Below, piece by piece: positions 1 through 5,715 of a DNA stretch of 6,711 nucleotides. The notes under the pieces were generated by a model. It had not been told where the DNA came from. It did no database searches and worked only from the letters and a program-made list of their open reading frames with translations. The stretch spans positions 1 through 6,711 of the forward strand of contig JASBZN010000064.1 in the NCBI GenBank assembly GCA_029983435.1, in the 5' to 3' direction. The stretch is from Urinicoccus sp. (GTDB taxonomy: Bacteria > Bacillota > Clostridia > Tissierellales > Peptoniphilaceae). Each line of letters begins with the position of its first letter. Position 1 is the first letter of the stretch. The translations under genes and the position numbers were made by a program.

Positions 1-176
1 TTGGGGTTTTGACTCTTTAAGAGATAACACAAACTTCCTTCTATTAATAGCTCCTTGCACCGGCCAGTATTGGGAACATGGACAACCACCTCTTCCCCTT
101 CTAAAAGGCAATGGGCCACGAAACGATTTTGCCTCTTAATAAAAATAGCTGGAAGAACCTCTCCTTTATAACGCAA
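1..176 (-). CDS. sfsA: SfsA family protein (sugar fermentation stimulation / DNA-binding nuclease family), N-terminal part, cut by window edge
   Basis: Only the first 58 codons are present; the gene continues beyond base 1. Read on the minus strand from the TTG at 176-174, the protein has the SfsA N-terminal pattern: a basic KRQNRF stretch at residues 14-19, an acidic LEGEEV turn, then the family hallmark HVPNTGR (about residues 33-39) followed by CKELL and ending LLKSQNP, matching the S-D/Q-NP segment of SfsA. An in-frame stop (TAG) lies two codons upstream, so the start must be this TTG or the ATT beside it. TTG is preferred because AAGGAAGGGGGG (bases 184-195) sits 7 bases upstream. The first 11 bases overlap the end of the TIM-barrel gene, so the two are probably co-transcribed and translationally coupled. 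SfsA was linked to maltose metabolism in E. coli; its role in Gram-positives is poorly defined. The family call rests on N-terminal motifs only. Confidence 0.85.
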   Translation of the reverse strand, partial: MRYKGEVLPAIFIKRQNRFVAHCLLEGEEVVVHVPNTGRCKELLIEGSLCYLLKSQNP

Positions 177-960
177 AATCTAGCCCCCCTTCCTTAATGG
201 CCTTTTGGTATAGGACCAATTCCTTACAAATATCTTTGGGAAAATATTCTAAGCTCAAGGGCACATAACAATGATGCCTTTGAAAAAGAGATAAAATTTC
301 TTTTCTTTCCTCCAAGCTAGGAGTTTGGTGCTGGTCCATTTCCCCATTATTCCAGTGGATATGGCTATAGCGAATCCGGTCTCCTAAAATCTCAAACCAC
401 TGATCCAAAGTTGCCTTTTTAGATAACCTTGCATGGCCAAGGTCTAAATTTACCTGAACCCTTGGATGGTCAATGACATCAATTAAATCCCGCAAGCGTT
501 TGGGGTCATCTTCATAAATATTTTCCAAAAGAATCATTCCTTTAAAAGATGGGAATTCTTCCAATAGCTCATGAAACAAGCGCTTGGTTTCCTTTCGGTC
601 TAAATCAATTAAAAGAGGATTGTGGACGAAAGGATTAATTTGGGAGTGAAAAATTAAGTAATCTGCCCTTAAAAGTTGCGCCATATTTAAACTCATTCGA
701 TACTTAAACATAGACGCTTGGCGAATCCCTTGGTCATAAGAATAGGGCGTAAGGTGAACAAAAGATCCATGAAGGGCAAAGGGGCCCTTAATCTTTTCTC
801 GCAAGGAAAGGTAGTATTCTAGAGTATCTGCAAAATTTTCATAAAAGATATTCACTTCCGTAAAGTCCTGAATTTCAAGGCCTAAATGGTCTCTATGGCA
901 GACCTCTTGGTTAAAAGATTCTTTCGATTGTATGGCTTGTAAAATGGTTAATTGCTTCAT
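166..960 (-). CDS. Sugar phosphate isomerase/epimerase-like TIM-barrel protein (AP endonuclease family 2 / xylose isomerase-like)
   Basis: A 264-residue protein with the features of the xylose-isomerase-like TIM-barrel superfamily. Candidate metal and catalytic residues fall at strand ends in the expected order: LHG (H64), IFHS (H105), LLENIYE (E146), NLDLGHA (D173, H176), SHIHWN (H200, H202) and SLEY (E238). The set E146/D173/H200/E238 resembles the divalent-metal site of this superfamily, so an active enzyme is likely. The substrate cannot be read from sequence: members include sugar isomerases, epimerases, dehydratases and endonuclease IV. The protein is soluble, with no signal peptide or membrane segment. 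The start is the ATG at 960-958 with TGGAGGACTT directly upstream. An extended -10 promoter lies just before it, and sfsA overlaps its 3' end. It is divergent from the zinc transporter operon. The superfamily is well supported; the exact function is unknown. Confidence 0.8.
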   Translation of the reverse strand: MKQLTILQAIQSKESFNQEVCHRDHLGLEIQDFTEVNIFYENFADTLEYYLSLREKIKGPFALHGSFVHLTPYSYDQGIRQASMFKYRMSLNMAQLLRADYLIFHSQINPFVHNPLLIDLDRKETKRLFHELLEEFPSFKGMILLENIYEDDPKRLRDLIDVIDHPRVQVNLDLGHARLSKKATLDQWFEILGDRIRYSHIHWNNGEMDQHQTPSLEERKEILSLFQRHHCYVPLSLEYFPKDICKELVLYQKAIKEGGLDFAL

Positions 961-977
961 AAGTCCTCCATTTTTTT

Positions 978-986
978 ATTATACCA
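978..986 (-). promoter_or_regulatory. Extended -10 promoter for the TIM-barrel/sfsA unit
   Basis: On the minus strand the sequence reads TGGTATAAT, a perfect extended -10 element (TGnTATAAT). The hexamer 17 bases upstream (TTTCTT) is a poor -35, which is usual for extended -10 promoters. Transcription would begin near base 971. The leader would then be only about 11 bases and consist mostly of the ribosome binding site TGGAGGACTT. Confidence 0.6.
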
Positions 987-1159
987 CAGAGCCTAAGGGG
1001 AAGAAATAATAATGTACTTAGAACTCATTCTTATTTATCTCCTTTATTTTTCTTCTCTTCTTTTATATGACTTTCCATTTATATGTCGTAATACTCATAT
1101 TATTTAACCTCTTGTTTTTCTTCTGCTTTTTATTTATCGCCATTTATTTTTATTTACCC

Positions 1160-1187
1160 TTGACTTTTCCCCCTCCCGTGTTACAAT
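1160..1187 (+). promoter_or_regulatory. Sigma-A type promoter of the zinc ABC transporter operon
   Basis: TTGACT at 1160-1165 and TACAAT at 1182-1187 are separated by 16 bases, close to the housekeeping consensus. Transcription should start around 1193-1195, leaving a leader of roughly 33 bases before the TTG start codon at 1228. No other good promoter is seen in the operon, whose genes overlap. Confidence 0.7.
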
Positions 1188-1189
1188 AA

Positions 1190-1202
1190 GTTAGTCATAA
1201 AC
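1190..1202. promoter_or_regulatory. Possible metalloregulator operator (imperfect dyad over the transcription start)
   Basis: GTTAGTCATAAAC is an imperfect inverted repeat: the outer GTT/AAC and inner T/A match around a central C, with two mismatched pairs. It lies immediately downstream of the -10 hexamer and would cover the transcription start, a typical repressor position for a metal-import operon. It does not match the AdcR consensus (TTAACYRGTTAA) or a Zur box cleanly and only loosely resembles a DtxR-type half site. Placement is the main argument; the site is speculative. Confidence 0.2.
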
Positions 1203-1227
1203 AAAATTTTAAGGAGATGATTTTATT

Positions 1228-2205
1228 TTGAAAACAATAAAAAAAGTTCTCTTGTTTTTTGCCCTTTTGGGTCTAGTGGCTTGCCAAGCTAACCCGGCAG
1301 AAAATAAAGACAATTCTACCGATAAAAACCCCCAACAACCTGTCGTTTATACTTCTTTTTATCCCATTTATGACTTAACTAAGTCTATAGCTGGAGAAGA
1401 TTTAGACGTAAAATCTTTAATGCCCTTGGATGTGGAAGCCCACGATTGGGAACCTTCTGCCAAGGATATGAAAGACCTGTCCTCTGCTGATTTACTCATT
1501 ATTAATGGAGCTTCTATGGAACCCTGGGTAGACCAAGTTAAAGAGGCCCTTCCAGACTTAAAAATCTTAGACTTAAGTCAAGGATTAGACCTTCTTAACG
1601 CTTCCGAAGATGAGCATGAAGAGGCAGACGCTCACGACCACGATCATGAAGAGGCAGAAGATCATCATCACCATCATAGCGATACGGACCCCCATACCTT
1701 CTTATCTATCAAAAATGCCATCCAATATGTGGATAAAATCAACCTTGCTTTAAAGGAAATCCAACCCGATACGAGTCAAAATTTTGACCAACGGTCCAAG
1801 GACCTATCTCAAGAGTTAACAGACCTTCTTACTAAGTATCAAAAAGTCTTTTCTGAGAAAAAGAGCAAGACCTTTATTGTTCCCCATTCTGCTTTTGCCT
1901 ACCTTGCCAAGGACTTCAACCTAGACCAATACCCCCTCCAAGGTTTAACCTCTGTCGATGAACCAGACTTAAAAACCATCCAAGCAGCCATTACCACCTG
2001 TGAAAAACTTGGAATTACCAAGGTCTTTTACGAATATGGAGGTCCTTCCAAGGGAGCTGAAACCATTGCCAAGGAAGCAAAGGTTGAAACGGCTCCCCTT
2101 GCAACCATGGAAATGCAAGTTCCTTCCAAAGGTAGTAAAGAAGTTCACTATGTGGACCTTATGGAGATGAACTTAGAAAATATTTCAGAAAGTCTTGATT
2201 CATGA
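1228..2205 (+). CDS. znuA: Zinc-type ABC transporter substrate-binding lipoprotein (ZnuA/AdcA-like, cluster A-I)
   Basis: A 325-residue extracellular metal-binding lipoprotein. Residues 1-18 form a lipoprotein signal peptide (basic KTIKK, hydrophobic core, lipobox LVAC) and C19 would be lipidated. The mature protein opens with a polar linker, then VVYTSFYPIYDL, typical of the family. Candidate metal ligands are H72 (VEAHDWEPS), H156 (DPHTFLS) and H220 (VPHSAFAYLA). Around residues 128-150 is an acidic, histidine-rich loop that includes five consecutive His; this loop is characteristic of zinc rather than manganese binders. The usual fourth ligand region reads TAPLATME, with no Asp at the ZnuA position; E295 may serve instead, as a Glu does in AdcA. 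The length fits a single-domain ZnuA, without the ZinT domain of streptococcal AdcA. The start is the TTG at 1228 with AAGGAGA at 1211-1217. The stop overlaps the ATPase gene start. Confidence 0.92.
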   Translation: MKTIKKVLLFFALLGLVACQANPAENKDNSTDKNPQQPVVYTSFYPIYDLTKSIAGEDLDVKSLMPLDVEAHDWEPSAKDMKDLSSADLLIINGASMEPWVDQVKEALPDLKILDLSQGLDLLNASEDEHEEADAHDHDHEEAEDHHHHHSDTDPHTFLSIKNAIQYVDKINLALKEIQPDTSQNFDQRSKDLSQELTDLLTKYQKVFSEKKSKTFIVPHSAFAYLAKDFNLDQYPLQGLTSVDEPDLKTIQAAITTCEKLGITKVFYEYGGPSKGAETIAKEAKVETAPLATMEMQVPSKGSKEVHYVDLMEMNLENISESLDS

Positions 2206-2864
2206 ATCCTTTAATCATTAAAAATTTATCTTTTTCCTATGGCGACCAAGAACTTTTAAAAGATATTAACCTAAAAATAAGCTCTGGGGATTTTACCCTT
2301 CTTTTAGGAGAAAACGGGTCAGGAAAATCCACTCTTTTAAAGTGTATCCTGGGACTTTTACCCTACCAGGGAAGCTTGAAAGTCTTTGGCCAAGAAGTCA
2401 ATAAAAAAACAGATTTTTCCAAAGTATCCTACGTTCCTCAACAGGGAGGAGAAACAAATTTATCCTTCCCTGTTAATGTCTTAGAATTTGTTCTTTTAGG
2501 TCTCTACCGGTCCTTTAATTGCTTTCACCAACCCCGAAAAGAAGACATCCAACAGGCCCAACAGCTCCTAAAGAGCTTGGGGCTTTCTCCCTACCGTAAC
2601 CAGCCTGTTCAAACCCTTTCAGGTGGACAAAAGCAACGCGTCTTTATTGCCCAAGCCTTGGTAAAAGATCCAGACTTTTTAATTTTAGACGAGCCTACTG
2701 TCGGTGTGGACACTAAGCACCTAGCAGCTTTTAAAGACCTTTTAAAAGACCTCAAGTCTAAAGGGAATTTAAGCATTCTTATGGTTACCCACGACCCCAG
2801 CTTTCAAGATTTAGAGTCTTCCTCTGTTTATCGTCTAGAAAAGGGGGTTCTTCACCATGATTGA
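2202..2864 (+). CDS. znuC: Zinc-type ABC transporter ATP-binding protein (ZnuC/AdcC-like)
   Basis: A 220-residue cytoplasmic ATPase that powers metal import. All ABC motifs are intact: Walker A GENGSGKST (36-44), Q-loop in VPQQ (about 80-81), signature LSGGQKQR (139-146), Walker B FLILDEP (159-165), D-loop GVD (168-170) and the switch histidine H197 in VTHD. The length is typical of the short ATPases of the zinc/manganese importer family, with no extra C-terminal domain. The start ATG overlaps the binding-protein stop codon in an ATGA arrangement (2202-2205). No strong ribosome binding site is visible just upstream, so translation is probably coupled. Its own end overlaps the permease gene by 8 bases. 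The zinc assignment is taken from the His-rich binding protein next door, since the ATPase alone cannot separate zinc from manganese systems. Confidence 0.93.
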   Translation: MNPLIIKNLSFSYGDQELLKDINLKISSGDFTLLLGENGSGKSTLLKCILGLLPYQGSLKVFGQEVNKKTDFSKVSYVPQQGGETNLSFPVNVLEFVLLGLYRSFNCFHQPRKEDIQQAQQLLKSLGLSPYRNQPVQTLSGGQKQRVFIAQALVKDPDFLILDEPTVGVDTKHLAAFKDLLKDLKSKGNLSILMVTHDPSFQDLESSSVYRLEKGVLHHD

Positions 2865-3669
2865 AATGTTTCAATTTTCTTATATGCGCCAGGCCCTTTT
2901 TGTAGGACTTCTTCTGTCCATTATGGTCCCAGCCTTGGGTGTTATTATGGTCCATCGAAAGACTTCCATGATTGGGGATGCCCTTTCCCACTCCTCCTTG
3001 GCTGGTGTTGCCTTGGGCCTTATCTTAAATATTGACCCCGTTATTGGGGCCATTTGCCTCTGTATCTTTGCTGGTCTTTCCATGGATATGATTCGCAAGA
3101 GATTTCCCCAATTTGGGGACATGGCTACAGCCATTGTCATGAGTACAGGCCTGGCCTTGGCTTCTATCTTATCAGACTTTGCCAAGGGCCCTACTTCCTT
3201 TGACGCCTATCTTTTTGGCTCTATCACCGTTGTTTCTTCCCTGGATACGATCCTTATTTCCATTTGCTTTATCCTCGTTCTCTTCTTTTGCCTCTACTAC
3301 TACCAAGCCCTTTTGAGCCTGGCGATTAATCCCACTTTGGCCAGGATCAATGGCGTTAAGGAAAGTCAAATTGATTACTTCTTTACTGTTTTATCCGCCG
3401 CAACCATTGCCATCTCTTGTAAAGTGGTGGGGGCTTTAATGATTTCTTCCCTCATTGTTTTACCCACAGCAACAGCCCTTTTATTTTCTAAAAGCTATAA
3501 ACAAGTTTACCTATCTTCTATCCTTCTAGGAGCTATTTATATGTTAGTGGGGCTGATTTCTTCCTATTTCTATGGCGTTAAACCAGGAGGAAGTGTTGTT
3601 TTAACGGCCCTTGTGGTCTTTTTAATCATCAGTCTTTTTATAAAAATAAAAAAACACATAAAAAAATGA
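2857..3669 (+). CDS. znuB: Zinc-type ABC transporter membrane permease (ZnuB/AdcB-like, ABC-3 family)
   Basis: A 270-residue integral membrane protein forming the transport channel. Hydrophobic segments lie at about 12-33, 48-75, 90-106, 130-150, 172-208, 216-237 and 243-263, in line with the 7-9 helices of the ABC-3 family. Recognisable family segments are DALSHSSLAGVALG (41-54), VVGALMISSLIVLP (190-203) and YGVKPGGSVV (239-248). The C-terminal tail is very lysine-rich (IKIKKHIKK) and should face the cytoplasm. The start ATG at 2857 lies inside the ATPase gene (8-base overlap) with AAGGGGG at 2841-2847. The M-I-E-M-F-Q beginning matches the family better than the later ATG at 2866. Its TGA stop (3667-3669) is part of the left arm of the terminator hairpin. 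Confidence 0.93.
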   Translation: MIEMFQFSYMRQALFVGLLLSIMVPALGVIMVHRKTSMIGDALSHSSLAGVALGLILNIDPVIGAICLCIFAGLSMDMIRKRFPQFGDMATAIVMSTGLALASILSDFAKGPTSFDAYLFGSITVVSSLDTILISICFILVLFFCLYYYQALLSLAINPTLARINGVKESQIDYFFTVLSAATIAISCKVVGALMISSLIVLPTATALLFSKSYKQVYLSSILLGAIYMLVGLISSYFYGVKPGGSVVLTALVVFLIISLFIKIKKHIKK

Positions 3670-3695
3670 CATCTCTTAAGAGATGTCATTTTTTT
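3661..3695. terminator. Bidirectional Rho-independent terminator shared by convergent units
   Basis: A perfect 24-base palindrome (3666-3689; half-site ATGACATCTCTT followed by its exact complement) is flanked by A6 on the left and T7 on the right. Each strand therefore has a stem followed by a U-tract. It ends the zinc transporter operon on the plus strand and the M42/phosphoesterase unit on the minus strand. The permease stop TGA (3667-3669) and the phosphoesterase stop TAA (3678-3676) both lie within the palindrome, with only 6 bases between the two coding regions. Confidence 0.9.
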
Positions 3696-4518
3696 CGTCT
3701 AAGTTGACAAAAATGATTTCTGGCTTATTGTTAATCCGCAAGGGAAAGGAGGAATTTCCCAAACCCCGACTGATTATTTCCCGGGTCTGGTTTCTTTCGA
3801 TCATTCCTTCTGCTTCTTTTGGAAAGAGTTCTCCATAGGGACTTAAAAGAGGCCCCAAGACTGGCAAACGAACCTGGCCCCCATGGAGGTGACCAGAAAA
3901 AATAAGGTCCAGAGGATATTGGCTAAAGAGGTCCAAAAAATTCGGTCGATGAACCAAAAGAATCTGATAGCGCTCTTGGTCCCAGTCCATTTTATCCAAC
4001 TTTTCTTTAAAATAGCCTTCCATTTCCCTTGGTGTCTTCCCAGGACCTAAGACTCTAGGGTCTTGCAATCCCCAAAGGCGAATTCCCCCTTCCAGGGTCA
4101 AAGAATCCTTGGTTAAAACCTGGATGCCTAAATTTTTATAGGCCTCATGAAGTTTCTCAATATCCTTTAACCGCTCCTCATGATTGCCACTCACATAGAA
4201 GCAAGGTCCCTGGTCCAAAAGCTTTTTCATAAAAGAAAGGGTGGTTTCTATATCTGTCCGCCGACTATCTACCATATCTCCCGTAATAAAAATATAGTCG
4301 GGAGCTTCTTTTTTTATTTGGTCCAAAATCTTCTTTTGAAAAGCCTGAGAGACGTGGTTGTGGAAGTCTGAAAGTTGGCAAATTTTTACTTTTTTCTTAA
4401 TTTTTGAATCCTTTATTTCGTAGTGGCTAACATCTAAGGAGTTACTTTCCCAGTAAAATAAAATCCCAAGAGCCAGGACACCGAGGCCCAAAAGGCCAAA
4501 CCTGTTTTTCTTTTTCAA
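3676..4518 (-). CDS. Membrane-anchored metallophosphoesterase (YkuE-like, calcineurin-like fold)
   Basis: A 280-residue protein with an N-terminal basic KKK stretch and one hydrophobic helix (about 7-23), acting as a signal anchor that places the catalytic domain outside. The full calcineurin-like dimetal site is visible: D51 and H53 (LSDFHNH), D81 (TGDMVDS), N112/H113 (GNHEE), H190 (LVHRP), and H210/H212 (GHLHGGQVR). This arrangement, with the GHLHGGQ signature, fits the YkuE-type predicted phosphohydrolases; the natural substrate is not deducible. The start is a TTG (4518-4516) preceded by GGAGAAAGGGAAGG; no in-frame ATG upstream of the catalytic motifs is available. It follows the M42 gene after 23 bases and is probably co-transcribed. 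The last codons (NDIS plus TAA) are encoded by one arm of the shared terminator palindrome. Confidence 0.88.
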   Translation of the reverse strand: MKKKNRFGLLGLGVLALGILFYWESNSLDVSHYEIKDSKIKKKVKICQLSDFHNHVSQAFQKKILDQIKKEAPDYIFITGDMVDSRRTDIETTLSFMKKLLDQGPCFYVSGNHEERLKDIEKLHEAYKNLGIQVLTKDSLTLEGGIRLWGLQDPRVLGPGKTPREMEGYFKEKLDKMDWDQERYQILLVHRPNFLDLFSQYPLDLIFSGHLHGGQVRLPVLGPLLSPYGELFPKEAEGMIERNQTREIISRGLGNSSFPLRINNKPEIIFVNLDEKNDIS

Positions 4519-4541
4519 GACCTTCCCTTTCTCCTTAACCT

Positions 4542-5555
4542 TTAATCTCTAGCCCGTTTTTTTAAATAAGCAACTAGCAAGTGATAGGTGTTTTCTAGAC
4601 CCTCAATATGGGTTCTTTCATAGCCATGACTGGCAGAAATCCCTGGCCCAATTAAGGCAAAACGTGCATCCAAACCACTAGACCGCGCTGCAGAAGCATC
4701 GGATCCATAGTAGGGAAAAACATCTGTGGCAAAGGAAATTTTTTCTTTCCTAGCTAAGTCAATAAGGTCTTTGGTCAGTTCATAGTCATAGGGTCCACTG
4801 GAATCTTTCCGGCAAATACTCACATCTGTTTCCTTGGCGTCCAACCGGTCCCCAATCACTCCCATATCTACTGCAATAAAGTCCTCAATTTCATCCAAAC
4901 CTAAACCACACGCCCCATGACCCACTTCTTCATAACAGGTGAAAATAAAGTAAATTGGAGGATGATCAAAGTCCTCTAAGTGGTTCAGTAAGGTTAGAAG
5001 AATCGCAGCCGATGCCTTGTCATCTAGATGGCGACTCTTAATAAATCCATCTCCAGCCTGGCGAAAGCGAGGGTCCAGGGAGATATAGTCTCCGTTCATA
5101 ATCCCCAAGTCTTCTACCTCCTTCTTAGTGGAAACTAAAGAATCTAAAACCACTTCCATGGTTTCTTCATTTCTCTTAGCATTTTCCGCATCCTTGCTGG
5201 CATGAACTGCTGGATCTTTTAGACGGACAGTCCCTTCATAGCGGTTACCATCTAGGGTGTGAACTGCTACATTTTCTTGTTCCACATAATTTAAGGGAAA
5301 GCCCCCTAGGGTGGTAATGGCCAAACGACCATTGTCTTTTATTTTTTGAACCATAAGGCCTAAGGTGTCAATATGACAAGACAGAGCCACTGCCTTTCCT
5401 TGACCTGGAACCTTTCCCACCAAAGTGGACTTCTTGGTTCTTGTCCAAGAAAAACCTGGGAACTTTTCTTCAATGGATCTTAAGATTTCCCCAGTTAAAC
5501 CTGTAGGGCTGGGTATATTACAAAGCCATTCTAAATTTTTGATTATTTCATCCAT
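4542..5555 (-). CDS. M42 family metallo-aminopeptidase (glutamyl aminopeptidase / FrvX-YsdC type)
   Basis: A 337-residue cytoplasmic peptidase of about the usual M42 length. The co-catalytic dimetal site is complete: H61 and D63 (SCHIDTLG), bridging D178 (HLDDK), general base E209 and ligand E210 (CYEEVGHGA), D230 (AVDMG), and H316 near the end (SHGYERTH). The domain between about 70 and 165 matches the M42 PDZ-like/beta-barrel insertion. Such enzymes form large tetrahedral dodecamers and trim short peptides from the N-terminus; the side-chain preference cannot be told here. Two positions differ slightly from the commonest forms (HID rather than HMD, LDDK rather than LDDR). The start ATG at 5555-5553 has AAAGGATG about 10 bases upstream. 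It is the first gene of a two-gene unit with the metallophosphoesterase, driven by an extended -10 promoter at 5585-5593. Confidence 0.9.
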   Translation of the reverse strand: MDEIIKNLEWLCNIPSPTGLTGEILRSIEEKFPGFSWTRTKKSTLVGKVPGQGKAVALSCHIDTLGLMVQKIKDNGRLAITTLGGFPLNYVEQENVAVHTLDGNRYEGTVRLKDPAVHASKDAENAKRNEETMEVVLDSLVSTKKEVEDLGIMNGDYISLDPRFRQAGDGFIKSRHLDDKASAAILLTLLNHLEDFDHPPIYFIFTCYEEVGHGACGLGLDEIEDFIAVDMGVIGDRLDAKETDVSICRKDSSGPYDYELTKDLIDLARKEKISFATDVFPYYGSDASAARSSGLDARFALIGPGISASHGYERTHIEGLENTYHLLVAYLKKRARD

Positions 5556-5584
5556 GGTGTAAACACATCCTTTCAGCTAGTTCC

Positions 5585-5593
5585 ATTTTATCA
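5585..5593 (-). promoter_or_regulatory. Extended -10 promoter for the M42 peptidase unit
   Basis: The minus strand reads TGATAAAAT, matching TGnTAnAAT. No convincing -35 hexamer is seen 16-18 bases upstream, as for the other extended -10 promoter in this window. Transcription would start near 5578, giving a leader of about 23 bases that holds the AAAGGATG ribosome binding site. No hairpin or riboswitch fits in so short a leader. Confidence 0.5.
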
Positions 5594-5646
5594 AACTTTT
5601 TGTCCTCTCGCGATAGCTTCTTCTTTTTTAAATCTTAAGTTTGTGT

Positions 5647-5681
5647 AAAAAATCGAGTAAGTAGACTACTTACTCGATTTT
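5647..5681 (-). terminator. Rho-independent terminator downstream of carB
   Basis: The arms 5649-5664 and 5666-5681 are perfect 16-base inverted repeats around a single central base. Read on the minus strand, the stem is followed by TTTTTT (bases 5652-5647), the expected U-tract. It lies 34 bases past the carB stop and separates carB from the M42 promoter. The plus-strand reading ends in only four T's, and no plus-strand gene needs it there. Confidence 0.88.
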
Positions 5682-5715
5682 CTAACTTCTGGGGTCACTT
5701 TACCACCCCGTCTTT

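Noticed and set aside
993..1028. Minus-strand 11-codon frame with AAAGGAG upstream, as a leader peptide for the TIM-barrel gene
   Set aside because: It ends before the extended -10 element that best drives the gene, so it would not be in that transcript, and no attenuator hairpin follows it.
1193..1227. Riboswitch or attenuator in the zinc operon leader
   Set aside because: The predicted leader is only about 33 bases, too short for a known riboswitch, and no hairpin with a U-tract is present.
2785..3369. Minus-strand open frames of 65-101 codons within the ATPase/permease genes
   Set aside because: They lie antisense to the well-supported transporter genes, have low-complexity basic translations with no recognisable domain, and lack ribosome binding sites; they are shadows of coding sequence.
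4180..4371. Plus-strand 63-codon frame inside the metallophosphoesterase gene
   Set aside because: It is antisense to an intact gene with all catalytic motifs and has no family features.
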